From Burkholderiales bacterium (GTDB lineage Bacteria; Pseudomonadota; Gammaproteobacteria; Burkholderiales; SG8-41), in NCBI GenBank assembly GCA_030684405.1, contig JAUXYA010000024.1, positions 18,657 through 82,656 of the forward strand: 64,000 nt of DNA, written 5' to 3'. The notes beneath the pieces are model-generated. The model made no database searches and was not told the DNA's origin. It was given only the letters and a program-made list of their open reading frames with translations. The position numbers and the translations under genes are program-made. Shown here piece after piece: positions 41,001 to 48,843 of the stretch (positions within the stretch are counted from its first letter, which is position 1; the number at the start of each line of letters is the position of its first letter).

Positions 41001-42461
41001 GCCCTGTTCATCCGCGAACGGTACGATGGTGGATTGAACCCAATACAGACTGCCATCCTTGCGGCGGTTGCAAATCTCCCCGTGCCATGTTTCGCCTCCG
41101 GAGATTGCGCACCACAGATCGTCGTAGAACCCGGGGGGATGTTCCCCGGACTTGAGCATTCGGTGGTTGCGTCCCAGCAGTTCCTCCCGCTGATAGCCGC
41201 TGATCATGCAAAACCGGGCGTTGACATAAACAATCGTTCCCGCTGCATCGGTCACACTGACGATGGCATGTGCATCCAGTGCCTGCTGGTACCGCTCGTG
41301 CTCATGGAGCATGGCGTGCAACAGCCTCGACTGCCGCACCGACTGGCGGAAACGCCGCGCCAGGATTGCCGCTGCCGTGGCCAGCTTTTGCGCTTCACCC
41401 GACCTGATGAACAGGCCGGACGCCGCTGAAACCGCCACTGCCCGCTGCAAATCGCGTTCATCCTCTTCGGCAAAAAAAATGACCGGCGCCTGTTCCTGCC
41501 CGAGTTCGTCGCGCAGGAGTGCGGCGAGCTCTGGTCCCGGGCATTGGGGCATCCGCGCGCTGATTACCAGCACTTCCGCAGCAAACTCCTGCGATGCGTG
41601 CAGTGCCTGAAGCGGATCCCTGAGTTCCCTTACTTCCAGCCCGGCCTGTCGCAGCATCAATGCATGCGTGGCAAGGCGTCCCCCATCGCTCTCGATCAAC
41701 AACGCGCGATAGGGTTCGGCAGATTGCAACGCAGCAGACTCTGCGATTGCCCGCAACAGCGTATCGGGAGACGCCGGCTTGTGCAGGCAAATGTCAACGC
41801 CGGCACCGTAGGCAGCCAGTTGTGCAGCCAGATTCTGTCCACCAACCAGCATGATCACCGCCAGCCCCGGCCAGCGCTGCTTCACTTCGGCAAGCATGCG
41901 CTCACCTGCGACACCGCTCTCGAGCAGCGCATTGTTCACCATCACTGCAGCAGGCGCTTCTCTCTGCGACAGGCAAGCATCATGCAAGGCATCAAGATCG
42001 CCGTATTCCACTACACGATAACCTGCTCCCTGCAGTACGCAGCAGAGGTACGCAATCTGGTCCGGATCGGTATCCACAACCGCCACGACAGGCGCCGCCG
42101 CACCTGCCGCCGCGGGCGCCAACAGGATGTCGGTGTTGCGAACCAGCGTCTTCGCAGCCGCAAGCAGTTGCGAAAAGGCCAGCCTGGCCGCTGAAGTCTG
42201 GCTCTCTCCGCGCAAAGTCGACACGGCGATCACGGCCTGCTGCAGGGTGCAGGCCGCATGAAAGACGTCGGCGAAATGCAGCGCACCGGCATCGTTGGCC
42301 AGGTTCCGCACTTCTTGCTGCAAGGACTCGAGTGGTGCAGTCTCACCACACAATACTGCAGTCAACAGTTCTTCTATCCGCGCCAGGCGCTCCGGCAGCG
42401 CCGCAGAAAACTCGATCAACAGACTGCCGATTGGCCGTGGAAAGCGGTTTTGCAGATTCAT
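38076..42461 (-). CDS. LOV-domain hybrid histidine kinase with degenerate N-terminal relay modules
   Basis: Soluble hybrid kinase of 1461 residues from ATG 42461 (a TTG at 42476 is possible). Order: an HPt-like helical region without the His (about 15-110), two pseudo-receivers (about 124-245 and 250-370) whose Asp sites read MVNNALL and VISARMP, a PAS, a GAF (about 510-680), a LOV domain, two PAS domains, HisKA (SHELRTPMN), HATPase (DTGMGI, GVGLAITR) and an intact receiver (YIEDNR, LLDISLPG, AISANA, LTKPL). The LOV core GRNCRFLQG carries the photo-adduct Cys741; Asn773 and Asn783 are at +32 and +42, as in plant phototropin LOV2. The Gln expected at +63 is Ser804. Predicted role: blue-light and possibly other input to a phosphorelay with a remote partner. 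Confidence 0.92.
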   Translation of the reverse strand: MNLQNRFPRPIGSLLIEFSAALPERLARIEELLTAVLCGETAPLESLQQEVRNLANDAGALHFADVFHAACTLQQAVIAVSTLRGESQTSAARLAFSQLLAAAKTLVRNTDILLAPAAAGAAAPVVAVVDTDPDQIAYLCCVLQGAGYRVVEYGDLDALHDACLSQREAPAAVMVNNALLESGVAGERMLAEVKQRWPGLAVIMLVGGQNLAAQLAAYGAGVDICLHKPASPDTLLRAIAESAALQSAEPYRALLIESDGGRLATHALMLRQAGLEVRELRDPLQALHASQEFAAEVLVISARMPQCPGPELAALLRDELGQEQAPVIFFAEEDERDLQRAVAVSAASGLFIRSGEAQKLATAAAILARRFRQSVRQSRLLHAMLHEHERYQQALDAHAIVSVTDAAGTIVYVNARFCMISGYQREELLGRNHRMLKSGEHPPGFYDDLWCAISGGETWHGEICNRRKDGSLYWVQSTIVPFADEQGVPYRYVSIRTDVTHIKAVESRLRYHSMLQQMITDVAADFLAVPEEDMDAAVNRSLRASGELLGADRAYLFLYSEDGDLLSNTHEWCAPGIEPQMHKVQDMPSSALPWGLEQIRQKPFVIIDVAALPPEAAVEKALFEGQQIQSLIAVPLRSNGITKGFLGYDAVQSRRIWKADKAGLLLILGNFFYLAIQRERAARTLQANIDLLHLRERALEAAASGIAIANARDPLLPLIYVNAAFERITGYTRAEVIGRNCRFLQGDVRDEEAMETIRRGIAKEQPVEAVIRNCRKNGELFWNHLRLVPLRDTSGRLTHFIGVSEDVSESLISRQALQDSEIRLRNSQNYANIGTWDWNIQTGELFWSERIAPLFGYPEGELETKYENFLNAIHPGDRQKVVDAVDACIKRGEKYHIEHRCIWPNGEVRWLLESGDVVRGSDGEPQRMLGVVQDIDQRKRTELALAERQRQLHEAQEVAHLGSYDWDPVSGELLWSDEHFRLWGLAPQSTTPSYALFRQGIHPEDVVRVEETLQRALGGGRDYECVHRVVWPDGSNHYIRGLGTVRLDDAGRAVRMSGTAQDVTWQIKAEEALVLAKEEAEQASRAKSEFLSRMSHELRTPMNAVLGFAQLLDVDDALDERQRKWVREITKGGRHLLELINEVLDLSRIESGNIEFSFEVVDCEELVADCLQMISPLAAQRGITVSSANLAGKAVRADRMRLKQILLNLLSNAVKYNREQGMLQVFAEDPGGDRLRLMVRDTGMGIDEHRLTELFQPFRRLVGKSSTVEGAGVGLAITRRLAELMGGQTGVESRAGEGSTFWVELPAERLPYAAVPPHSGIRPVRDRATGGQHVVLYIEDNRANLKLVEQLLARRSDIGLFLANTPQLGIDLAQQHRPDLILLDISLPGISGFQVLNLLRASEDCAETPVIAISANAMPQDITKGRAAGFAEYLTKPLDVAAFYRVIDRYLKTAGRSGASP

Positions 42462-42965
42462 GGGGACGATGGCCAAGATTGAAAATTGGTCCTGATTGAG
42501 TGAAACGTATCACGGCGACACCTGCCGCATCCCGCACCGGAGACGCTGGGAGCGTTATTTTTCAGGCGCCGGGGCCTGCCCGGGCACATGAGGTCAGCCC
42601 GGTCATGCAAACCGGCGATGATCGTCGCCACGTATCAGCCACCCGAAAAACAGTCTGATTGGCAAGGCTGCATTGACTCTGCCTGTGCCCAGGAATATTA
42701 CCTTTGTATTATATAAGGGAAAGGGATTTCAGACGTGCCGCCGCCTGGTTCACCCTCCATCCCCGTCACTGGCATCGTATTGTTGCCGTTGCTTTCTGAT
42801 GAGTTGCTCAACCGCGCAATAGACAGCAGGCGGCCGCATCCATAATCCGGCTTTACGGCCGATTCCGGCAAAACTTGAGGCTGGTCCGCGGGTTCATGGA
42901 CGGTCTTAAGGCATTTTTATATTCCCTCCATAATCGCCGGGTGGACGCGATGGATCACGGTGGCC
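42462..42965. other. 504-base gene-free region upstream of the LOV kinase
   Basis: No convincing gene is seen on either strand. A perfect -10 hexamer TATAAT on the minus strand (42713-42708) lies about 245 bases before the kinase ATG and could be its promoter, though no good -35 is present. The rest is of average composition without repeats I can identify. Confidence 0.4.
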
Positions 42966-42989
42966 AAAAAAAAGCGCGGTCTCCCGCGC
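42966..42989 (-). terminator. Rho-independent terminator of the Tat amidohydrolase gene
   Basis: On the minus strand GCGCGG-GAGA-CCGCGC is followed by TTTTTTTT, about 25 bases after the stop codon. Confidence 0.88.
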
Positions 42990-43012
42990 CTTCGATGCCT
43001 GCGACCTCAAAC

Positions 43013-44521
43013 TCAGGTTTTCTTCGCGACAAACCCGTAGGCCATGTTGGTGCGCCCCGGCCCTTCCTGCTCGTAGGTTTCCTTGATCTGCGCCACACGG
43101 TCGACGATGATTTCCGCCTGCTGTTTCGGCGTCACGTGGTACAAGCGTGCGTTGTTGCCGCCGAAAATGGCGTTTTTGACCGGGCCGTCGGCGGCGCCGA
43201 GCGGCCGGTAGCCATACTTCTTTTGCATGTCCTCGGGAATCTCCAGACGGCGCAGGGCTTCGATCTGCCACTGCGGCGCGCCGGTCCACACCGCGTCGGT
43301 ACCCCACACCACGTTGCTGCTGCCGAGGCCCTTGATCAGCGTCCCCATCACCGCCGCGCCGAGCCGCGGGTTGGCGGTAGTGGTCCAGGCAAAAAGCTGG
43401 CCGAGGTCGCCGTAGACATTCTTGACACCGTACTTCTCCGGGATCTCGGCAAGGTCGGTGACCCACTCGATGCGGCCGGTTTTCTCGAAATGCTCCCAAG
43501 CGGCCTTCGGCGCGTTGGGGCCAGTCCAGCGCCAGCCCGAGTGATAGATGATGAAATTCAGCTGGGGCCAGTCCTTCGCCGCCTTGCCCACGTCGCGCAC
43601 GTCCGAGTATTCGAGCAGATGCGGAAACTTCTGCTCGATCTGGGGCGGAAACAAACCCTTGTGGATGCACACGTTCTTCAGGCTCGGATTGGTCTTGCTC
43701 CACTTCAACAGCTTCTCGTAAAACGGGTACATCACCTTTTCATCATCGAGGCGGAAAGGCCACTTTGAGAGGTGCTTGTTGGTGTTGTCGCCGATGGTGT
43801 AGCCCTTCCATGAATCGGGCTTGAGCCGCGCCTGCTCCTCCTCTACCTTGTCCAGCCAGCCGGCATGTCCGGGCGTGAATATCGCATGCGAAAAGCTGCG
43901 CCGGGTGCCTGCCTCCTTGTTGATCTTCTCGCGCGCAGCGTACTTCATGTCGTTGGTCAGGAAGGAAAACGCGGGATCGACCGAATAGGAGCCACTGATG
44001 CAGCCGACCTTGGTGTCGCTGTCGAGGTAGATCTCCTTGAAGTAGTTCGGAAACTTCAGGTCGTCGATGGTCTGCTCCTTTTCGCCGATCTGCAGGTTCC
44101 AACCGAGCTTGCCCACGGTCGCGCGCTGGGCGACAAATGTCTTGATCGGTGTGTCGTCGCGCAGGAAATGCGTGTGCATGTCCATGATGAACTGGTTCTT
44201 CAGCGCCTTCGCCCGCTCGTTGGCCATTTCCGGAGTGGCGGCCTCGGCACGGCTGACCATGTAGAACGGGCCATAGGTTTCGTTCATGGCGACGAAAGCG
44301 GCCGCCATTCCAGCGGCCGACTGGAAGAAACGACGACGGCTGACCCCCTGCTTGCGCGCGAGTTCGGCGCCGTACTCCTTGATCCGCCCCTCGAACTCGC
44401 GCTGCTTCTCGGTCTGAGGCGGAGGCATGTACTCGTCGCTGGACACGCACTGCACGGGAATCGGCGACGGGAATATCGATTCTGCGGGGTCTAGCTGTTC
44501 GAGCTCTTCCGGGCTAAGCAT
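43013..44521 (-). CDS. Tat-exported amidohydrolase (metal-dependent hydrolase)
   Basis: A 502-residue protein. ATG 44521 follows a GGAGG SD; upstream in-frame starts lack one. A twin-arginine motif GVSRRRFFQSAAGMAAAF is followed by an Ala-rich h-region and an AEA-ATP cleavage site. The RR pair lies about 60 residues in, so the n-region is exceptionally long and acidic/proline-rich. The mature part starts with the amidohydrolase motif FIMDMHTHFLRDD, later IIYHSGWRW, VYGDLGQLFAW and VVWGTDAVWTG with the catalytic Asp. Related to the amidohydrolase_2 (ACMSD-like) family. Substrate unknown. A terminator follows the gene. Tat components are encoded 12 kb away. Confidence 0.87.
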   Translation of the reverse strand: MLSPEELEQLDPAESIFPSPIPVQCVSSDEYMPPPQTEKQREFEGRIKEYGAELARKQGVSRRRFFQSAAGMAAAFVAMNETYGPFYMVSRAEAATPEMANERAKALKNQFIMDMHTHFLRDDTPIKTFVAQRATVGKLGWNLQIGEKEQTIDDLKFPNYFKEIYLDSDTKVGCISGSYSVDPAFSFLTNDMKYAAREKINKEAGTRRSFSHAIFTPGHAGWLDKVEEEQARLKPDSWKGYTIGDNTNKHLSKWPFRLDDEKVMYPFYEKLLKWSKTNPSLKNVCIHKGLFPPQIEQKFPHLLEYSDVRDVGKAAKDWPQLNFIIYHSGWRWTGPNAPKAAWEHFEKTGRIEWVTDLAEIPEKYGVKNVYGDLGQLFAWTTTANPRLGAAVMGTLIKGLGSSNVVWGTDAVWTGAPQWQIEALRRLEIPEDMQKKYGYRPLGAADGPVKNAIFGGNNARLYHVTPKQQAEIIVDRVAQIKETYEQEGPGRTNMAYGFVAKKT

Positions 44522-44664
44522 GGCAACTCCCTCCTCGACTGAATGGATTGCTGAGCATGCACCGCGCAGGGGCCGTTCGCGGGACGGTCTGATGTTCTGG
44601 GTGCGAGGCGTCTCAGGAGTTTGCGACGCGGTCAGCCACGGTGTCAAACCGCGGCGGCGAAAAC

Positions 44665-45087
44665 CTACTTGACGATCTGCAACCGCGGTCGGCCACCCGG
44701 AGCCGGGGCATCCGGCTTCGGATCATCCGGCTGTTCGGGGGAAGATGGGATGGACACCGGCGCGGTGGACTGTGCCTGGGATTCCTCCGGGAAGAACAGG
44801 CCCTGACCGTTTTCGCGCGCGAATATGCCCTGAACAGCGGACACCGGTATCGAGCATTCTCGCGACACTCCTCCGAAACGTGCCGAAAACTGGATCAGGT
44901 CCTGGCCGATGGTCAGCTTGTGGGTCGCGTCGTAACTGAGATTGAGCACGATCTCGCCGTTTTTGACGTGCTCCATGGGAACGCGGGTGTTCTCGTCGAG
45001 CTTCACCGACAGGTACGGCGTGAAGCCGCTGTCGCAGGCCCATTCGTGGACCGCGCGGATCAGGTACGGTTTGGTGGAACGCTCCAT
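44665..45087 (-). CDS. sspB: ClpXP protease specificity-enhancing factor SspB
   Basis: SspB-family adaptor of 140 residues. The folded part (about 1-100) has PYLIRAVHEWACDSGFTPYL, EIVLNLS, IQFSARFGG and IPVSAVQGIFAREN, all family hallmarks; it binds ssrA tags. The Pro/Ser/Glu-rich linker and the C-terminal RPRLQIVK correspond to the flexible tail whose end docks on ClpX. It follows sspA, as in most betaproteobacteria, with a GATGAGT repeat in the 91-base gap. Confidence 0.95.
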   Translation of the reverse strand: MERSTKPYLIRAVHEWACDSGFTPYLSVKLDENTRVPMEHVKNGEIVLNLSYDATHKLTIGQDLIQFSARFGGVSRECSIPVSAVQGIFARENGQGLFFPEESQAQSTAPVSIPSSPEQPDDPKPDAPAPGGRPRLQIVK

Positions 45088-45098
45088 TATGATTCAGC

Positions 45099-45177
45099 GA
45101 TGAATGATGAGTGATGAGTGATGAACGGAATCATGGGAGCAGTTTTGCTCATCGTTCATCACTCCTCGCTCATCACT
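45099..45177. repeat. GATGAGT iterated-arm inverted repeat
   Basis: The left arm iterates GATGAATGATGAGTGATGAG and the right arm, GTTCATCACTCCTCGCTCATC and on, is its imperfect reverse complement. It fills the sspA-sspB spacer and abuts the sspA stop codon. Confidence 0.8.
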
Positions 45178-45178
45178 G

Positions 45179-45778
45179 TCATTTCCGCATCACTTTTTCT
45201 GATGCGGTCAGCGCATCAATGTAGGCCGGCCGGCTGAACAGCCGTTCGGCGTACTTCATCAGTGGCGCCGCCTGCTTGCCGAGCTGGATGCCGTAATGGT
45301 CAAGACGCCACAGCAAAGGCGCGATCGCCACGTCGAGCATCGAGAATTCCTCGCCCAACATGTATTTCTGCTTCGCGAACACCGGGGCGATCTGGGTCAA
45401 CGCATCGCGGATGGTCTGACGCCCCTTGTCGGCCTGCTTCTGGGTGCCCTTCTCGATGGCAATCACATGCGAGAACATCTCCTGCTCGAAACGGAACAGA
45501 AACAGCCGCGCGCGCGCGCGCATCACCGGATCGGCCGGCATCAGCTGCGGGTGCGGGAAGCGGTCATCGATGTACTCGTTGATGATGTTCGATTCGTAAA
45601 GAATCAGGTCGCGCTCGACCAGCACCGGCACCTGGTTGTACGGATTCATCACCGCGAGGTCTTCCGGCTTGTTGAACAGGTCGACGTCGATGATCTGGAA
45701 ATCCATGCCCTTTTCGTAGAGCACGAAGCGGCAGCGCTGGCTGAAAGGGCAGGTCGTGCCCGAATAGAGTGTCATCAT
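45179..45778 (-). CDS. sspA: Stringent starvation protein A (GST fold)
   Basis: A 199-residue GST-like protein, usual SspA length. The N-terminal thioredoxin-like domain begins MMTLYSGTTCPFSQRCRFVL, with VPVLVERDLILYESNIINEYID as the glutathione-site-like segment; the C-terminal helical domain has FSMLDVAIAPLLWRLDHYG. SspA binds RNA polymerase and acts in acid/stationary-phase gene control in E. coli. It follows the cytochrome bc1 operon on the same strand after a terminator. Confidence 0.94.
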   Translation of the reverse strand: MMTLYSGTTCPFSQRCRFVLYEKGMDFQIIDVDLFNKPEDLAVMNPYNQVPVLVERDLILYESNIINEYIDDRFPHPQLMPADPVMRARARLFLFRFEQEMFSHVIAIEKGTQKQADKGRQTIRDALTQIAPVFAKQKYMLGEEFSMLDVAIAPLLWRLDHYGIQLGKQAAPLMKYAERLFSRPAYIDALTASEKVMRK

Positions 45779-45837
45779 GATGGTTTATCCGTAACGGAAC
45801 AGCAGTTCAGTGGTTTTGCAGGAGGGCTGCGCTGGAG

Positions 45838-45874
45838 GAACAAAGGGCCGTGACGCGGTCCGCGCGCACGGCCC
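45838..45874 (-). terminator. Terminator of the cytochrome bc1 operon
   Basis: On the minus strand GGGCCGTG and CACGGCCC form a perfect 8-bp stem (45874-45845) with a GC-rich inner stem, followed by TTTGTTCC. Confidence 0.75.
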
Positions 45875-45893
45875 CTGCCGGAAAATCGGGATT

Positions 45894-46646
45894 TCAGTGC
45901 ACGTCCTTCCAGTATTCTTTCTTCAACGCGTAGGCCAGCACGAAGAGCAGGCCGAGGCCAAGCAGCACAAACATTCCGATGGTCTTGCGGTCATTGCGCA
46001 TCGGCTCGCCCATGAACACCATGTAATTCACCAGGTCCGCGACCATGCGGTCGTACTCAACAGGGCTCAGTGTCCCGGGCTTGTCGAGTTTCAGTGCCAT
46101 CGCGGTCTTCTCGTAACCGGGACCCTGAACTTTGCGCTCCGCCAGAACCTGCTCGCCCTGCAGTTCCCACAGCACGTGCGGCATGCCGACGTTGGCATAG
46201 ACGGTGTTGTTCCAGCCTGTCGGGCGTTCGGCATCGCGGTAGAAACCGCGCAGATAGCTGTAAAGCCAGTCGGCTCCGCTACCGGCGGAGGATGCGCGCG
46301 AGCGTGCGGTCACCGTCAGATCAGGCGGCGGGGCGCCGAACCACTCCCGGGCCTCTGCCGGGTCCATCGCCACGCGCATCAGGTCACCGACCTTGGCTCC
46401 GGTGAACACCAGGTTGTCGAGGATCTGCTGGTTGGTCAGGCCGATGTCCTGCAGCCGGTTAAAGCGCATGTAGTTCGCACTGTGGCAGTTCAGGCAGTAA
46501 TTGACGAAATGCCGGGCGCCGCGCTGCAAGGACGCCTGGTCGGTTTCATCGATCGGTGCGCGGTCGAGCTTGACATCGACGCCAGCGCCCAGCGCAAGCG
46601 CGGGCGCGAACAGCAGTGCGGCAATCAGATTCTTGAATTTGTTCAT
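45894..46646 (-). CDS. petC: Cytochrome c1 of the bc1 complex
   Basis: A 250-residue cytochrome c1. A Sec signal peptide (MNKFKNLIAALLFAPALALG) precedes the mature protein; the haem motif is C51LNCH55 in NYCLNCHSANYMRF. The C-terminal membrane anchor is TIGMFVLLGLGLLFVLAYAL. ATG 46646 is chosen for its signal peptide; ATG 46658, overlapping the cytochrome b stop (ATGTGATG), would add MADN. It passes electrons from the Rieske protein to soluble cytochrome c at the periplasmic face. Confidence 0.96.
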   Translation of the reverse strand: MNKFKNLIAALLFAPALALGAGVDVKLDRAPIDETDQASLQRGARHFVNYCLNCHSANYMRFNRLQDIGLTNQQILDNLVFTGAKVGDLMRVAMDPAEAREWFGAPPPDLTVTARSRASSAGSGADWLYSYLRGFYRDAERPTGWNNTVYANVGMPHVLWELQGEQVLAERKVQGPGYEKTAMALKLDKPGTLSPVEYDRMVADLVNYMVFMGEPMRNDRKTIGMFVLLGLGLLFVLAYALKKEYWKDVH

Positions 46647-46657
46647 GTTATCCGCCA

Positions 46658-48079
46658 TCACATGGTAACCCGATCCGGCTCCGGCTTGGTCTTGTCCATC
46701 GCCGAATACCAGGGCATCAGCAGGAAAAACGCGAAATAGAGCAGCGTGCCGATCTGCGAAATCACCGTACCGGCCGGGGTTACCGTCTGCACACCGTAGT
46801 AGCCGAGCACAATGAAGGTGATCACGAAGATGGTCAGCGCGCTACGGAACAGAGGGCCCTTGTAACGAATCGACCTCACCGGGCTGCGGTCCAACCAGGG
46901 CATCAGGAAGAAGATCAGGGTGGCCGCCCCCATCATGACCACGCCCCAAACCTTGGCATCCAGCGCCAGCGGGCCACCCTTCATCAGGACAACCAACACC
47001 AGCCCGCTCGCCGCCGCGACGAGTTTGACGCGACTGTCGCGGGCGGTGAGCCAGATCAGCACGACGTAGGCGGCTACGCCGATCGCCAGCACCAGCATAA
47101 AGTCCTCGGTGATCGCGCGCAGGATCGAGTAATAAGGCGTGAAGTACCACACCGGCGCGATGTGCGGCGGGGTTTTCAGCGGGTCGGCGGGAATGAAGTT
47201 GTTGTATTCAAGGAAGTAACCGCCCATCTCGGGCATGAAAAACACCACCGTGAAGAACAGGAACAGGAAGACCACAACGCCGACGATGTCCTTCACCGTG
47301 TAATACGGGTGAAAGGGAATGCCGTCGAGCGGGCGGCCCTGCTCGTCCTTGTGCTTCTTGATCTCGACGCCGTCGGGGTTGTTTGAGCCGACCTCGTGCA
47401 GTGCCATGATGTGCGCCGCGACAAGCCCCAGCAGCACCAGCGGCAGCGCGATCACGTGGAAGGCGAAGAAGCGGTTTAGCGTCGCATCGGAGACCACGAA
47501 GTCGCCGCGGATCCAGGTCGACAGATCGGGGCCGATCACCGGCAGCGCGTCGAACAGGTTGACGATCACCTGCGCACCCCAGAACGACATCTGGCCCCAG
47601 GGCAGGAGGTAGCCGAAGAAGGCTTCCGCCATCAGGCACAGGTAGATCAGCATGCCGAAGATCCAGATCAGCTCGCGCGGCTGCCGGTAGGAACCGTACA
47701 TCAGGCCGCGGAACATGTGCAGATAGACGACGACGAAGAACGCCGAGGCGCCGGTCGAGTGCATGTAGCGGATGAACCAGCCGCCGGGCACGTCGCGCAT
47801 GATGTATTCCACGGAGGCGAAAGCTTCAGCCGCCGACGGTTTGTAGTGCATCACCAGGAAAATGCCGGTGACGATCTGGATCACCAGCACCAGCATCGCC
47901 AGCGAACCGAAGAAGTACCAGAAATTGAAGTTCTTCGGCGCGTAATACTGCGACAGGTGATCGCGCCACAGCGACATCAGCGGAAAACGCTGGTCGACCC
48001 AGGTCAACACGCCGCTGATCGGGGCGTTGAGCGGGCCGGCGCCGCGGAACTGGACGGGTTCTTTAGGTGTAGCAGCCAT
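46658..48079 (-). CDS. petB: Cytochrome b of the bc1 complex
   Basis: A 473-residue integral cytochrome b with eight or more helices. Haem-ligand histidines are in MRYMHSTGAS-type and FVVVYLHMFRGL segments of helix B and in FAFHVIALPL and LVAAHIMALHEVGSNN of helix D. PVWYFTPYYSILRA corresponds to the quinol-site (PEWY) loop, here PVWY. It oxidises quinol and lies seven bases after petA. Confidence 0.96.
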   Translation of the reverse strand: MAATPKEPVQFRGAGPLNAPISGVLTWVDQRFPLMSLWRDHLSQYYAPKNFNFWYFFGSLAMLVLVIQIVTGIFLVMHYKPSAAEAFASVEYIMRDVPGGWFIRYMHSTGASAFFVVVYLHMFRGLMYGSYRQPRELIWIFGMLIYLCLMAEAFFGYLLPWGQMSFWGAQVIVNLFDALPVIGPDLSTWIRGDFVVSDATLNRFFAFHVIALPLVLLGLVAAHIMALHEVGSNNPDGVEIKKHKDEQGRPLDGIPFHPYYTVKDIVGVVVFLFLFFTVVFFMPEMGGYFLEYNNFIPADPLKTPPHIAPVWYFTPYYSILRAITEDFMLVLAIGVAAYVVLIWLTARDSRVKLVAAASGLVLVVLMKGGPLALDAKVWGVVMMGAATLIFFLMPWLDRSPVRSIRYKGPLFRSALTIFVITFIVLGYYGVQTVTPAGTVISQIGTLLYFAFFLLMPWYSAMDKTKPEPDRVTM

Positions 48080-48086
48080 TTTGTAT

Positions 48087-48680
48087 TCAGGCTCCCTTAG
48101 AGTCTTCGCCGATCAGGATGCGTGTGTCCGACAGATAAGTGTGCGGCGGCACTATCAGGTTGTCGGGCGCAGGACGGTTCTTGTAGACGCGGCCGGCGAG
48201 GTCAAACAGCGAGCCGTGGCAGGGACAGTAGAAGCCGCCCTGCCAGTTCGGATCGAAAGCCTCGGCCTGTTTCGCGAACTTGTCGACCGGCGAACAGCCG
48301 AGGTGAGTGCAGATGCCGACAACGACCAGGTATTCGTCCTTGATCGAGCGAAATTCATTGGCAGCATAGGCCGGCTGCATCGGCTTCTTCGATTCGGGAT
48401 CGGAGACATTGCTGTCGTTGCTGCGGATGGTGTCGAGCATTTCCTTGGTACGGCGGACGACCCACACCGGCTTGCCGCGCCACTCGACGGTAATGCGCTC
48501 CCCGGGCGCCAGTGCGCCTACGTCAACTTCCACCGGCGCGCCGGCAGCCTTGGCGCGTTCCGACGGCATCATGCTCGCCACAAACGGCACCGCTGCAGCA
48601 CCGGCCGCTACGCCCCCAGCCACCGTGGTGGCGGCAACCAGAAACTGCCGTTTACCCTGATCGGTATCTTTCTCGGACAT
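48087..48680 (-). CDS. petA: Rieske iron-sulfur subunit of the bc1 complex
   Basis: A 197-residue Rieske protein. Cluster ligands are in CTHLGCSP and CPCHGSLFD. The N-terminal targeting sequence has GKRQFLVAATTVAGG, a Tat-like signal with Lys-Arg in place of Arg-Arg; it stays as a membrane anchor. It is the first gene of petABC. GGGG lies about nine bases before the ATG. The upstream 160 bases on the minus strand contain AT-rich text (TAAAAT) where the operon promoter must be, but I cannot place a -35. Confidence 0.96.
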   Translation of the reverse strand: MSEKDTDQGKRQFLVAATTVAGGVAAGAAAVPFVASMMPSERAKAAGAPVEVDVGALAPGERITVEWRGKPVWVVRRTKEMLDTIRSNDSNVSDPESKKPMQPAYAANEFRSIKDEYLVVVGICTHLGCSPVDKFAKQAEAFDPNWQGGFYCPCHGSLFDLAGRVYKNRPAPDNLIVPPHTYLSDTRILIGEDSKGA

Positions 48681-48843
48681 GCCTGTAGTCCCCTCTGAGT
48701 CTTGCGTATACGAAAAAGGGGATATTTTACACGTGGAGACCCGGGAAAGTTAAGCAAAAACTGAGAATAATCAATTAATTCATGATGTTATGGATATCCT
48801 TGCAAGCGCTGAAGGGTGCCCCGCTACCGCGCTTGCCAGCTCC

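Noticed and set aside
42875..43768. Plus-strand frame at the end of the amidohydrolase gene
   Set aside because: Mostly antisense to the Tat amidohydrolase and crossing its terminator.
48690..48790. Promoter with TTGCTT and TAAAAT upstream of petA
   Set aside because: The spacing is 22 bases, too long for a sigma-70 promoter; no better pair was found.
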